Part shown: positions 19,701-26,584 of the stretch, in pieces | How the letters are laid out: every line of letters begins with the position of its first letter | How positions within the stretch are numbered: the stretch's first letter is position 1 | Assembly (NCBI RefSeq): GCF_900112575.1 | Contig: NZ_FOMH01000009.1 | Location: 171,289 to 235,288 of the forward strand | Reading direction: 5' to 3' | DNA length: 64,000 nt | Source: Flavobacterium phragmitis | GTDB taxonomy: Bacteria > Bacteroidota > Bacteroidia > Flavobacteriales > Flavobacteriaceae | Notes under the pieces: generated by a model | Databases searched by the model: none | Told to the model about the DNA's origin: nothing | Seen by the model: the letters and a program-made list of their open reading frames with translations, nothing else | Program-made: the position numbers and the translations under genes

Positions 19701-19885
19701 TTTATTTGAAAAACGATCAGGATATCACAATAGATTTAGCAAACGAAAAAGGAACATTTGAAGTATTTGCAATTAATGCAACAACAGGAAATATAACGAA
19801 AAAAGCCAACATCAGCGGAGGAAAACAAGTGACAATTCCACAAGCTGAAATAAAAGAAAAAGTGCTTTTTGTAATAAGAAAGTAA
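16733..19885 (+). CDS. Two-domain secreted protein: beta-helix plus barrel-like C-terminal domain, unknown activity
   Basis: Exported 1050-residue protein. Residues about 50-510 look like a right-handed beta-helix of the pectate-lyase superfamily (RGAVLLDKGTFKISGTLYI, HIGIENILIKSTY, RNAWVKQVNFKHFAGG). Residues about 510-590 are a low-complexity Ala/Ser/Thr/Lys linker. Residues about 590-980 look like a (beta/alpha)8 hydrolase domain (NIVALEHNYGLWYDRRMDDH, then IRYWYYKEDGSAYAPQGG) followed by a short C-terminal beta-sandwich. I believe the C-terminal part corresponds to the DUF6298 group, but I cannot confirm it. The GTG start at 16733 supplies a positively charged signal-peptide n-region; the ATG at 16781 (MILSGLMLLLS) is the alternative. 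Its place between PL1 and GH140 genes implies a role in pectin side-chain removal. Activity unknown. Confidence 0.6.
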   Translation: MNFTHLKNRISPPKEKMILSGLMLLLSLNITAQNSFPDIVKTKEGKLSFTTDGQGNQIPDFSFAGYRNSEVALPNLENKIFVSKQEEDVTQKIQNAIDYVSALKPDKSGFRGAVLLDKGTFKISGTLYIRKSGVVLRGSGNSENGTVLLGTGLEREALIRVLGVNDKVYKDSFEFANAYTPLGTQKIQLNNTSKLKVGDEIEISKPLTDNFIKEVNMQDFGGETSWIGWKKGDWITAWNRVVTKINGNEVTVNAPITMSLDDAFGASKVTVYSWAGRIEHIGIENILIKSTYNPSNLKDEEHRWQAISIENTRNAWVKQVNFKHFAGGAVTILKTSQQVTVEDCIATEPISEIASFRRHTFYTEGQQTLFQRCYSEFGYHDFAVGGFGTTGPNAFVQCESHLPFENSGAIGSWATGVLFDIANIDGKALSYNNREQGGRGAGWTAANSVIWESSASKVECYSPPTAQNWAFGVWGQFGGNGHWKNVNEHISPRSLFYAQLEARLGKLPVQPFIYDLGSEASSSPSVEVAAELTKNSATTAKSLQELIVEASKANPINTDNKGLKNANDLKVVANKTEKSTSKVTTKNGWLTFEGKVIAGKQTNVAWWRGDLSDDFVNKSTPHITRFVPGRTGNGLTDKVQETVDYLTKNNIVALEHNYGLWYDRRMDDHERVRRVDDDVWPPFYEQPFARSGKDFAWDHLSKYDLTKFNDWYWSRLAQFATLAEPNGQLLINQQYFQHNILEAGAHWASSPWRSANNINSTGFPEPPPYAGDKRIFMAEQFYDITNAQRRKLHEGFIRKSFENFQENSNVIQLTSAEYTGPLHFMEFWLDQAQKWKDETGKKGLIGLSATKDVQDAILNDAKRVKTVDIIDIRYWYYKEDGSAYAPQGGVNLAPRQHARKLKTGKETDNQVYRAVREYREKYPEKVILYSTDGSSRFGWPALMAGASMPNIPKIELPQFYAALSEMKLVDGNTFSDNLWKLENKGKIYLFYLKNDQDITIDLANEKGTFEVFAINATTGNITKKANISGGKQVTIPQAEIKEKVLFVIRK

Positions 19886-19892
19886 AAGAAGG

Positions 19893-20021
19893 TTTGCCAC
19901 GAATTACACGAATTTGCACGAATTTAATTTTAAATTAAATCTGCTCAATCTGCAAAATCTGCGTGAAACAATAAACACAAGCAGAATAAAATTCGAGCAA
20001 ATTCGTGTAATTCGTGGCAAA
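19893..20021. repeat. Family C palindrome with a family B half-copy inside
   Basis: Perfect 25-bp inverted repeat, arms 19893-19917 and 19997-20021 (core CCACGAATTACACGAATTTG). The loop carries CTGCAAAATCTGCGTGAAA, which is one arm of family B. Confidence 0.93.
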
Positions 20022-20057
20022 CAAACCCAAAAAACATAAATTCAAAAACAACCCAAA

Positions 20058-21461
20058 ATGAATCTGAAAATTAAATCTTTATACGCTCTTTGTATAAGCT
20101 TTATGTTGACAGCACAAAGCGGATTTTCGCAATCTGCCAAAACAAAAGCATCTTTACCTGAAATCAAAGTATCTAAAAATCAGCATTATTTTGTTACCGA
20201 AAATGAAAAACCATTTTTCTGGCTAGGCGACACAGGCTGGCTGGCATTTGGAAAACTGGATAGAGCAGGAATTGAGAAATATTTCAAAGACAGAAAAGAA
20301 AAAGGATTCAATGTTGTTCAGGTGATGGTTTTGCATAACATAAATGCTGTAAACGTGTATGGCGCTTCGGCATTAATCAACGAAGATGTTTCGAAACCTT
20401 TGCTTACGGCAGGAAATGATTTCAAAGACGCAAAACAATACGATTATTGGGATCACATAGATTACACTTTAGATGTAGCTCAAAAAAACGGAATCTACGT
20501 AGCCATGGTCCCGATTTGGGGAACCAACGTATCAAAAGGAAATAAAGTAAGTAAAGAACAAGCAATAGTTTATGCTGATTTCTTGGCTAAAAGATATAAA
20601 AACAGAACCAACGTAATCTGGTTAAACGGTGGTGACACACACGGAAACGAATTTCAGGATATTTGGAATGCGATTGGAAATACTTTAAAAACGAACAATC
20701 CAAATCAGTTAGTGACTTTTCACCCGTTTGGAAGAACCGATTCTTCAGATGATTATCATAATGCAAAATGGTTGGATTTCAATATGTTCCAGTCAGGACA
20801 CAGAAGATACGATCAGGATTCGGTAAAAACGAATTTCAAAGAAGATAATTACAAATTTGTTCTAAGAGATTTCGAATTAAAACCTACAAAACCTACACTT
20901 GACGGAGAGCCGTCTTATGAAGGAATTCCACACGGTTTACACGACACACTTCAGCCAAAGTGGACAGCAAATGATGTTCGCCGTTACGGATATTGGTCGG
21001 TTCTTTCAGGCGGAGCAGGTTATACGTACGGACACAATGCCGTAATGCAAATGTTCAGAAAAGGCGATAAACCGGCTTACGGAAACAAAGAATTATGGAC
21101 ATCAGCCATCAATTCACCAGGAGCAAAACAAATGATTTACATTAAGAAATTAATGGAAGAAGTACCATTTTTAGAAGGAGTCCCAGATGTTTCTTTAGTA
21201 GTAAACCAAGGCGAAAAATACGATTATATTCCAGCCATAAGAGGAGAAAAATATGCTTTGCTTTACACTTACAATGGAAGAATAATAGAAGTAAAACTAG
21301 GAAAAATTTCAGGAGATAAATTCGAAGCAACTTGGTACAATCCGAGAAATGGAAAGAAAACTAAAATCGGAGTATTTGATAACAAAGGAACTCAGAATTT
21401 TCAGCCAGAAGGCAAAAAAGAAGATGGTAATGACTGGGTTTTGATTTTGAGATCTATTTAA
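20058..21461 (+). CDS. GH140-type apiosidase (DUF4038 family)
   Basis: Secreted (beta/alpha)8 hydrolase of 467 residues with a signal peptide ending GFSQ at about residue 25. DUF4038 features: FFWLGDTGWLAFGKL near residue 53, NVIWLNGGDTHGNE with candidate acid/base D193, and LDGEPSYEG with candidate nucleophile E284. A C-terminal small beta-domain (about 380-467) matches the collagen-binding-like domain that usually ends this family. Characterised GH140 enzymes release apiose-linked chains from the RG-II backbone, so this gene is a main reason to propose RG-II as a substrate. Other DUF4038 proteins act on different pectin or arabinogalactan links, so the exact linkage is an inference. Confidence 0.8.
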   Translation: MNLKIKSLYALCISFMLTAQSGFSQSAKTKASLPEIKVSKNQHYFVTENEKPFFWLGDTGWLAFGKLDRAGIEKYFKDRKEKGFNVVQVMVLHNINAVNVYGASALINEDVSKPLLTAGNDFKDAKQYDYWDHIDYTLDVAQKNGIYVAMVPIWGTNVSKGNKVSKEQAIVYADFLAKRYKNRTNVIWLNGGDTHGNEFQDIWNAIGNTLKTNNPNQLVTFHPFGRTDSSDDYHNAKWLDFNMFQSGHRRYDQDSVKTNFKEDNYKFVLRDFELKPTKPTLDGEPSYEGIPHGLHDTLQPKWTANDVRRYGYWSVLSGGAGYTYGHNAVMQMFRKGDKPAYGNKELWTSAINSPGAKQMIYIKKLMEEVPFLEGVPDVSLVVNQGEKYDYIPAIRGEKYALLYTYNGRIIEVKLGKISGDKFEATWYNPRNGKKTKIGVFDNKGTQNFQPEGKKEDGNDWVLILRSI

Positions 21462-21470
21462 ACGCAAAGT

Positions 21471-21561
21471 TTTGTCCTCCTGAGCGAAGTCGAAGGACCG
21501 CAAAGATTGGACATAAAGTTTGATATAGCATGCGCCCTTCGACTTCGCTCAGGGTGACAAA
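21471..21561. repeat. Family G palindrome (GAGCGAAGTCGAAGG type)
   Basis: CCTGAGCGAAGTCGAAGG at the left pairs with CCTTCGACTTCGCTCAGG at the right; outer bases TTTGTC and GACAAA also pair. Spacer about 38 bases. It starts just after the GH140 stop codon. Confidence 0.88.
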
Positions 21562-21579
21562 AAATGCGAATTATAAAAC

Positions 21580-21664
21580 TCTCGCAGATTTTGCGGATAA
21601 AAAATCTTTTTAATCTGTAAAATCAGTGGCAAAAAAAATCTGCACAATCTGCCAAATCTGCGAA
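21580..21664. repeat. Family B palindrome, third copy
   Basis: CTCGCAGATTTTGCGGA on the left and TGCCAAATCTGCGA on the right form an imperfect dyad. It ends 18 bases before the GH28 start codon. Confidence 0.7.
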
Positions 21665-21682
21665 AGAAAAAACAACACAACT

Positions 21683-23251
21683 ATGAAAAACATACTAATA
21701 ATACTCTGCTTCATAACAGGATTAAACACCACTTTCGCAAACGACGGCTGGCTAAATATCCTAAAAGAAGGCGGAAACAACAAAGGAATAAAATGCACCC
21801 AAGCCATTCAGAATGCTATCGAAAAAGCATCTAAAAACGGCGGAGGAACCATCTTTTTTCCTGCTGGAGAATATTTGACAGGAGCCTTAACACTAAAAAG
21901 CAACATCACGATTCACTTAGATTCTGGAGCACTTTTAAAATTTTCAGAGAACTTCGATGATTTTCTTCCTTACGTTGAAATGCGTTACGAAGGAATTGTA
22001 ATGAAAAGTTTCCAACCGTTATTTTATGCCAAAGACGTAGAAAACATCACCATTACAGGGAGAGGCGTAATCGACGGACAAGGAAAAGCGTGGTGGAATG
22101 AAGTGTACCGAATCGAAACGGCCAAAGAACCGCTTCCTCTAACCAAATACCAAACCATGTGGGAAGAGCAAAACAAAGGTCTTTACACTGAACCGTATTA
22201 CAAAAGAACAGTCGACAAGAAATTCTTCAGACCTTCATTCTTTCAGGCTTACAACTGTAAAAACATTTTGATTGAAGGCGTTACGTTTCAAAATTCTCCT
22301 TTTTGGACCATCAACCCAGAATTTTGTGATAATGTGACGGTTACTGGAATTTCGATTTTCAATCCGCATTCGCCAAATACAGACGGAATCAATCCTTCTT
22401 CTTGTACCAATGTTCACATTTCAAATTGTCATATCAGCGTTGGAGATGATTGTATCACAATCAAATCAGGAAGAGACGGCGACGGACGTAAATACGGAAA
22501 AGCAACAGAAAATGTAACCATCACGAATTGCACGATGCTAAGCGGTCATGGCGGAGTAGTTATCGGTAGCGAAATGTCAGGTGGCATCAAAAAAATCACT
22601 ATTTCAAATTGTGTTTTTGACGGAACCGATCGCGGAATCCGTATTAAATCGGCTCGCGGAAGAGGCGGTGTTGTAGAAGATATTCGTGTTGATAATATCG
22701 TCATGAAAAACATCAAAGAAGAAGCCATCGTTTTAAGCCTTTTCTACGATAAAGGAACTACAGTTGAACCTGTAACCGAGAAAACACCAATTTTCAGAAA
22801 TATCCACATGAGCAACATCACGGCTTCAAACGTAAATAAAGCAGGGCAGATTTTAGGAATTACCGAAATGCCAATTCAAAACATCACTTTCTCTAACATC
22901 AATATGGATGGAAAAGAAGGATTTACGGTAAACACAGCGACAGATGTTGAATTTCACGATGTAAAAGTAAACGCAACAGTAGGTTCTTCATTCAAAATAT
23001 CAGATTCAAAAAATGTTATTTTAGACAATGTTGGATCTTCAACACCAATAAAAGGAGTTCCGGTTATTAAATTAGATAATGTTTCAAATGTGTTAATCAA
23101 CAATAATTTTCCATTCAATCCAACAGATATTTTTATCGAAGCTGATGGGAAAGACACTAAAAACATTTTCCTGAAAAACAATGTTTTAAATAACGTAACA
23201 AAGAAAATCAAAAAAGGAGCTTCTTTAGATAAAAAAGCAATTACAGAATAG
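21683..23251 (+). CDS. Polygalacturonase, GH28 family
   Basis: Hydrolyses alpha-1,4-galacturonosyl links in pectin. The ATG at 21683 is chosen because it opens a proper signal peptide (MKNILIILCFITGLNTTFA); an in-frame start 57 bases upstream lies within a repeat. The GH28 beta-helix carries all catalytic signatures: NTDGI (D234), GDDC (D255, D256), SGHGG (H289) and the substrate-binding RIKS. It is 522 residues long without extra modules. The large insert before the active site (about residues 150-190, LTKYQTMWEEQNKGLYTEPY) is of a kind often seen in exo-acting or side-chain-linked GH28 enzymes, so exo-polygalacturonase is possible; endo action cannot be excluded. Confidence 0.93.
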   Translation: MKNILIILCFITGLNTTFANDGWLNILKEGGNNKGIKCTQAIQNAIEKASKNGGGTIFFPAGEYLTGALTLKSNITIHLDSGALLKFSENFDDFLPYVEMRYEGIVMKSFQPLFYAKDVENITITGRGVIDGQGKAWWNEVYRIETAKEPLPLTKYQTMWEEQNKGLYTEPYYKRTVDKKFFRPSFFQAYNCKNILIEGVTFQNSPFWTINPEFCDNVTVTGISIFNPHSPNTDGINPSSCTNVHISNCHISVGDDCITIKSGRDGDGRKYGKATENVTITNCTMLSGHGGVVIGSEMSGGIKKITISNCVFDGTDRGIRIKSARGRGGVVEDIRVDNIVMKNIKEEAIVLSLFYDKGTTVEPVTEKTPIFRNIHMSNITASNVNKAGQILGITEMPIQNITFSNINMDGKEGFTVNTATDVEFHDVKVNATVGSSFKISDSKNVILDNVGSSTPIKGVPVIKLDNVSNVLINNNFPFNPTDIFIEADGKDTKNIFLKNNVLNNVTKKIKKGASLDKKAITE

Positions 23252-23260
23252 ATTATAATA

Positions 23261-23316
23261 ACACAGATTTCACGAATTTATACCAATTTTTATTCGTGCT
23301 AATTAGTGAAATTGGT
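23261..23316. repeat. Degenerate family C palindrome
   Basis: CACAGATTTCACGAATTTA opposite ATTCGTGCTAATTAGTGAAATTGGTG. Only partial pairing remains. Confidence 0.55.
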
Positions 23317-23331
23317 GTTCAATTTTAGATC

Positions 23332-24249
23332 ATGAAAAAAATATTCATCATATTAACCCTTTCGCTTTTTGCTGTGAGTTATTCGCAGAAAAAGAAAGAT
23401 TTATATCTTTTTACGTCATTTAGAGAACCCGCAACAGAAGGTTTATATTTGGCATACAGCGAAGACGGATACAACTGGAAAGGATTAGAAGGATCGTTTT
23501 TAAAGCCCGAAATCGGAGCCAGTAAAATCATGCGCGACCCTTCAATTACAAAAGGAGCAGACGGAACGTATCACATGGTTTGGACAACCGATTGGAAAGG
23601 TGGAAATGGTTTTGGTTACGCAAGTTCAAAAGACTTGATTCATTGGTCGGAGCAACAATATATTCCGGTCATGAAAAACGAACCCGAAGTCGTAAATGTT
23701 TGGGCACCAGAAATTTTTTATGATGATGTTAAAAAAGAATACATTATTATTTGGGCATCGACAATTCCGTTTAGATATCCAAAAGGAGTGGAAGAAGAGA
23801 AAAACAACCACAGAATGTATTATGTAACGACAAAGGATTTCAAAACGTTTTCGGATACAAAATTATATTACGATCCAGGTTTCAGCGTAATTGACTGTGT
23901 GATTGTCAAAAAAGGAAAGAAAGATTATGTTTTGGTTTTGAAAGACAACACAAGACCCATGCGAAACATAAAAGTAGCTTTCGGAAAATCGCCTTTAGGA
24001 CCGTTTCAAAAACCTTCAAAGCCTTTAACCGAATATTTATCAGAAGGTCCAACAGTAGTAAAAGTAGGTAAGAACTGGTTGTTATATTATGATAATTACG
24101 GTTCAAAAAATTATAAAGCGTTAAGCACAACAGATTTTGTTCATTTTGAAGATGTATCCTCCAAAATAAGCCTTCCTGAAGGACACAAACATGGAACGAT
24201 TACGACAATCTCTGCAGACGTTTTAAAAGGATTAATTGATAGAAAATAA
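23332..24249 (+). CDS. GH43-like five-bladed beta-propeller glycosidase
   Basis: Secreted enzyme of 305 residues (signal peptide MKKIFIILTLSLFAVSYSQ) with the propeller pattern of clan GH-F. The triad expected of GH43 can be placed: MRDPSI (base D69), VIDCVIV (pKa modulator D188) and LSEGPTVVK (acid E238). The WAPE motif near residue 124 and repeated blade phrases (YLAYSEDGYNW, YASSKDLIHW, YVTTKDFKTF) are also present. GH43 enzymes mostly release alpha-L-arabinofuranose or beta-xylose; in this locus an arabinosidase or galactosidase acting on pectin side chains is likely. The subfamily cannot be set by eye. Confidence 0.75.
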   Translation: MKKIFIILTLSLFAVSYSQKKKDLYLFTSFREPATEGLYLAYSEDGYNWKGLEGSFLKPEIGASKIMRDPSITKGADGTYHMVWTTDWKGGNGFGYASSKDLIHWSEQQYIPVMKNEPEVVNVWAPEIFYDDVKKEYIIIWASTIPFRYPKGVEEEKNNHRMYYVTTKDFKTFSDTKLYYDPGFSVIDCVIVKKGKKDYVLVLKDNTRPMRNIKVAFGKSPLGPFQKPSKPLTEYLSEGPTVVKVGKNWLLYYDNYGSKNYKALSTTDFVHFEDVSSKISLPEGHKHGTITTISADVLKGLIDRK

Positions 24250-24256
24250 ATTATAT

Positions 24257-24548
24257 ATCCACAGAGTACATAGATTTCCAAAGATTAAATTTTGAATAAT
24301 CTTTTTAATCCTTGTAATCTGTGGCAAAAGAAAAAAATAAGAATCAGCTAAATCTGCCAAATCTGCGAGAGTAAAATTTTTCCCGCAGATTTAGCAGATC
24401 AAGCAGATAAAAGAAATGGTTAGAAAAATTTCACGCAGATTTAAAATGATTTTAGCAGATCAAGCCGATTTTTTGATTTGTATAAAATCAAAAAGATTAA
24501 AATTAAATCTGCGCCAATCAGCCAAAATCTGCAAAATCTGCGTGAAAT
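24257..24548. repeat. Cluster of family D and family B palindromes
   Basis: Fills the 313-base gap between the GH43-like and BNR genes. A family D dyad is at about 24257-24325 (ending TAATCTGTGGC). A family B dyad has arms 24342-24369 and 24381-24408. A second family B dyad has perfect 15-bp arms 24428-24442 and 24534-24548 (ATTTCACGCAGATTT). Nothing gene-like is here. Confidence 0.85.
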
Positions 24549-24562
24549 AAAAAAAATATAAA

Positions 24563-26425
24563 ATGATTGCTTTCCAAAACATAAAAACCAACATCATCAC
24601 AGCCACAATTATTTTGGCTTGCACCGCTGTAAATGCACAGAACGACACGGTCCGATATGTTGGCAAAACACTTTCAAACATCGATTACCATCATGGAATG
24701 TTAAGTCCGGCAGTTGGAGTTCACGCCACACAAATCATGCGTGCCAGCCGTGAGCACCCAGAAAAAGCAGATGGTTTTGGATGGACGTACAATCATCAGC
24801 CGATGATGGCGTATTGGAATAACACTTTTTATTTGCATTATTTAAGCGATCCTTCGGGCGAACATATTCCGCCAAGTCAGACATTATTAATGACTTCTAA
24901 AGACGGTGTAACGTGGACAAAACCCGAAGTGATTTTTCCTATTTATAGAATTCCAGACGGATGGAAAAAAGAAGGCGTAGAAGGCGTTGCCAAAAATCTC
25001 GATGCGATTATGCATCAAAGAATGGGCTTTTATACCTCAAAAGACAACCGACTTTTTGCTTTGGCGTATTACGGAATCGCAATGGATGAAAAAGACGATC
25101 CAAACGACGGAAAAGGAATTGGTCGTGTCATTCGTGAAATCAAAAAAGACGGAAGTTTTGGCGAAATTTATTTCATCAGATACAACAAAACCTGGGATAA
25201 ATCGAAATCGAAATTCCCATTTTATACCGCATCAAAAGACAAAGGTTTGAAAAAAGCCTGCGAAGAAATTTTATCTGAACCATTAGTTTTACAACAATGG
25301 GTGGAAGAGGCCGATCGTGACGATGAATTGATTCCGTTACAGAAACCATATAAAGCGTTTAGTTATTACCATTTACCAAATGGAAATGTTGTTGGTTTAT
25401 GGAAACATGCTTTAACATCTATCAGCAGAAATGGTGGAAAATCTTGGGATTATATGCCATTGCGTGCACCGGGATTTGTAAACAGCAATGCTAAGATTTG
25501 GGGACAAAAAACGTCAGACAACCGTTATGCAACGCTTTACAATCCTTCAGAATATCGTTGGCCTTTGGCAATTTCAACAAGCGATGATGGTTTAAATTAC
25601 AAAGATTTATTACTGGTTCACGGAGAAATAAGTCCGATGCGTTATGGAGGAAACTATAAATCAGCAGGTCCGCAATACGTTCGCGGAATCACAGAAAAAA
25701 ACGGAACTCCGCCAGATGGAAAAATCTGGGTGGGTTACAGCATGAACAAAGAAGATATTTGGGTGGCGTCGATTCCGGTTCCAGTAACTTCTGTTGTGAC
25801 AGAAAATGTAAATGATGTTTTCAATAATCTTCCCGACGGACAGGAATTGAAATTATGGAATACCTACGATTTGTCATGGGCATCAACAAAAATTGAAAAG
25901 AAAGCCGATGGTAAAAAATGGCTGACGTTAAGAGATCAGGATTATTTTGATTATTCACGTGCTGAAAGAGTAATTCCTTTTGCATCAAAAATGGAAGCTG
26001 TTTTTACAGTAAAACCAGAACAAAATAATCATGGTTTATTGCAAGTTGAATTCCAAAATAAACAAGGTTTGCCATCGGTAAGATTGATTTTTGATTCGGA
26101 TGGAGAATTAAAGGTAAAAAATGGTGCGCGTTTGAGTTCGGTTACAAAATACGAAGCAAACAAAGCATATACAATCACAGTTAAATTAGATGCTAAAAAC
26201 CGTCAATACACTATAAAAGTAAACGATGGAAAAGAATCAACAAAGATATTTTATGCGCCAACAGACGGTTTTGAACGAATCATGTTCCGCACAGGAGAAC
26301 AAAGATATACGCCAAATCCGGACACAGCGCCAGACACTGACGATTACGACGACCTGCCTCAAACGGGGAAATTAATTCCAGAAGCAGTTTTTAATATCGA
26401 ATCGTTGATAACTAAGAAGTTGTAA
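24563..26425 (+). CDS. BNR-like beta-propeller protein with C-terminal LamG-like domain (candidate GH143-like)
   Basis: Secreted 620-residue protein with a signal peptide ending AVNAQ at about residue 28. Residues 30-410 form BNR-like blades (LLMTSKDGVTWTKPEVIFP, SISRNGGKSWDYMPL, ISTSDDGLNYKDLLLV). Residues about 430-600 look like a concanavalin-type jelly roll (LKLWNTYDLSWAST, FTVKPEQNNHGLLQVEF). Sialidase-fold glycosidases and some polysaccharide lyases share this build. In the Bacteroides RG-II system the enzyme releasing Dha (GH143) is fused to a GH142 domain; this gene and the separate (alpha/alpha)6 gene at 33745 could be split equivalents. That is only a hypothesis. Classified safely, it is an uncharacterised propeller protein of a pectin locus. 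Confidence 0.6.
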   Translation: MIAFQNIKTNIITATIILACTAVNAQNDTVRYVGKTLSNIDYHHGMLSPAVGVHATQIMRASREHPEKADGFGWTYNHQPMMAYWNNTFYLHYLSDPSGEHIPPSQTLLMTSKDGVTWTKPEVIFPIYRIPDGWKKEGVEGVAKNLDAIMHQRMGFYTSKDNRLFALAYYGIAMDEKDDPNDGKGIGRVIREIKKDGSFGEIYFIRYNKTWDKSKSKFPFYTASKDKGLKKACEEILSEPLVLQQWVEEADRDDELIPLQKPYKAFSYYHLPNGNVVGLWKHALTSISRNGGKSWDYMPLRAPGFVNSNAKIWGQKTSDNRYATLYNPSEYRWPLAISTSDDGLNYKDLLLVHGEISPMRYGGNYKSAGPQYVRGITEKNGTPPDGKIWVGYSMNKEDIWVASIPVPVTSVVTENVNDVFNNLPDGQELKLWNTYDLSWASTKIEKKADGKKWLTLRDQDYFDYSRAERVIPFASKMEAVFTVKPEQNNHGLLQVEFQNKQGLPSVRLIFDSDGELKVKNGARLSSVTKYEANKAYTITVKLDAKNRQYTIKVNDGKESTKIFYAPTDGFERIMFRTGEQRYTPNPDTAPDTDDYDDLPQTGKLIPEAVFNIESLITKKL

Positions 26426-26433
26426 AAATTATG

Positions 26434-26569
26434 GAACGCGGATGAAACGGATTTACTTCGTAAAAACGCGGATAAAAACGGATTTTTCTTTTTGTCATAA
26501 AGTAAAACAAATAAAAAAATCCGTGTAAATCAGCGTCTTCGCGATAGCGAATCCGTTTCATCAGCGTTC
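26434..26569. repeat. Family E palindrome, complete copy
   Basis: GAACGCGGATGAAACGGATT (26434-26453) mirrors AATCCGTTTCATCAGCGTTC (26550-26569) with one mismatch. The inner part contains ACGCGGATAAAAACGGATTT and AAATCCGTGTAAATCAGCGT, a second dyad, plus TCTTCGCGATAGCGAA. Confidence 0.88.
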
Positions 26570-26584
26570 AAATTTAAAGTTAGA

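Noticed and set aside
24257..24548. Regular short GCAGAT-type repeats as a possible CRISPR array
   Set aside because: Units are inverted, of variable spacing and without unique spacers of equal length; no cas genes are nearby.
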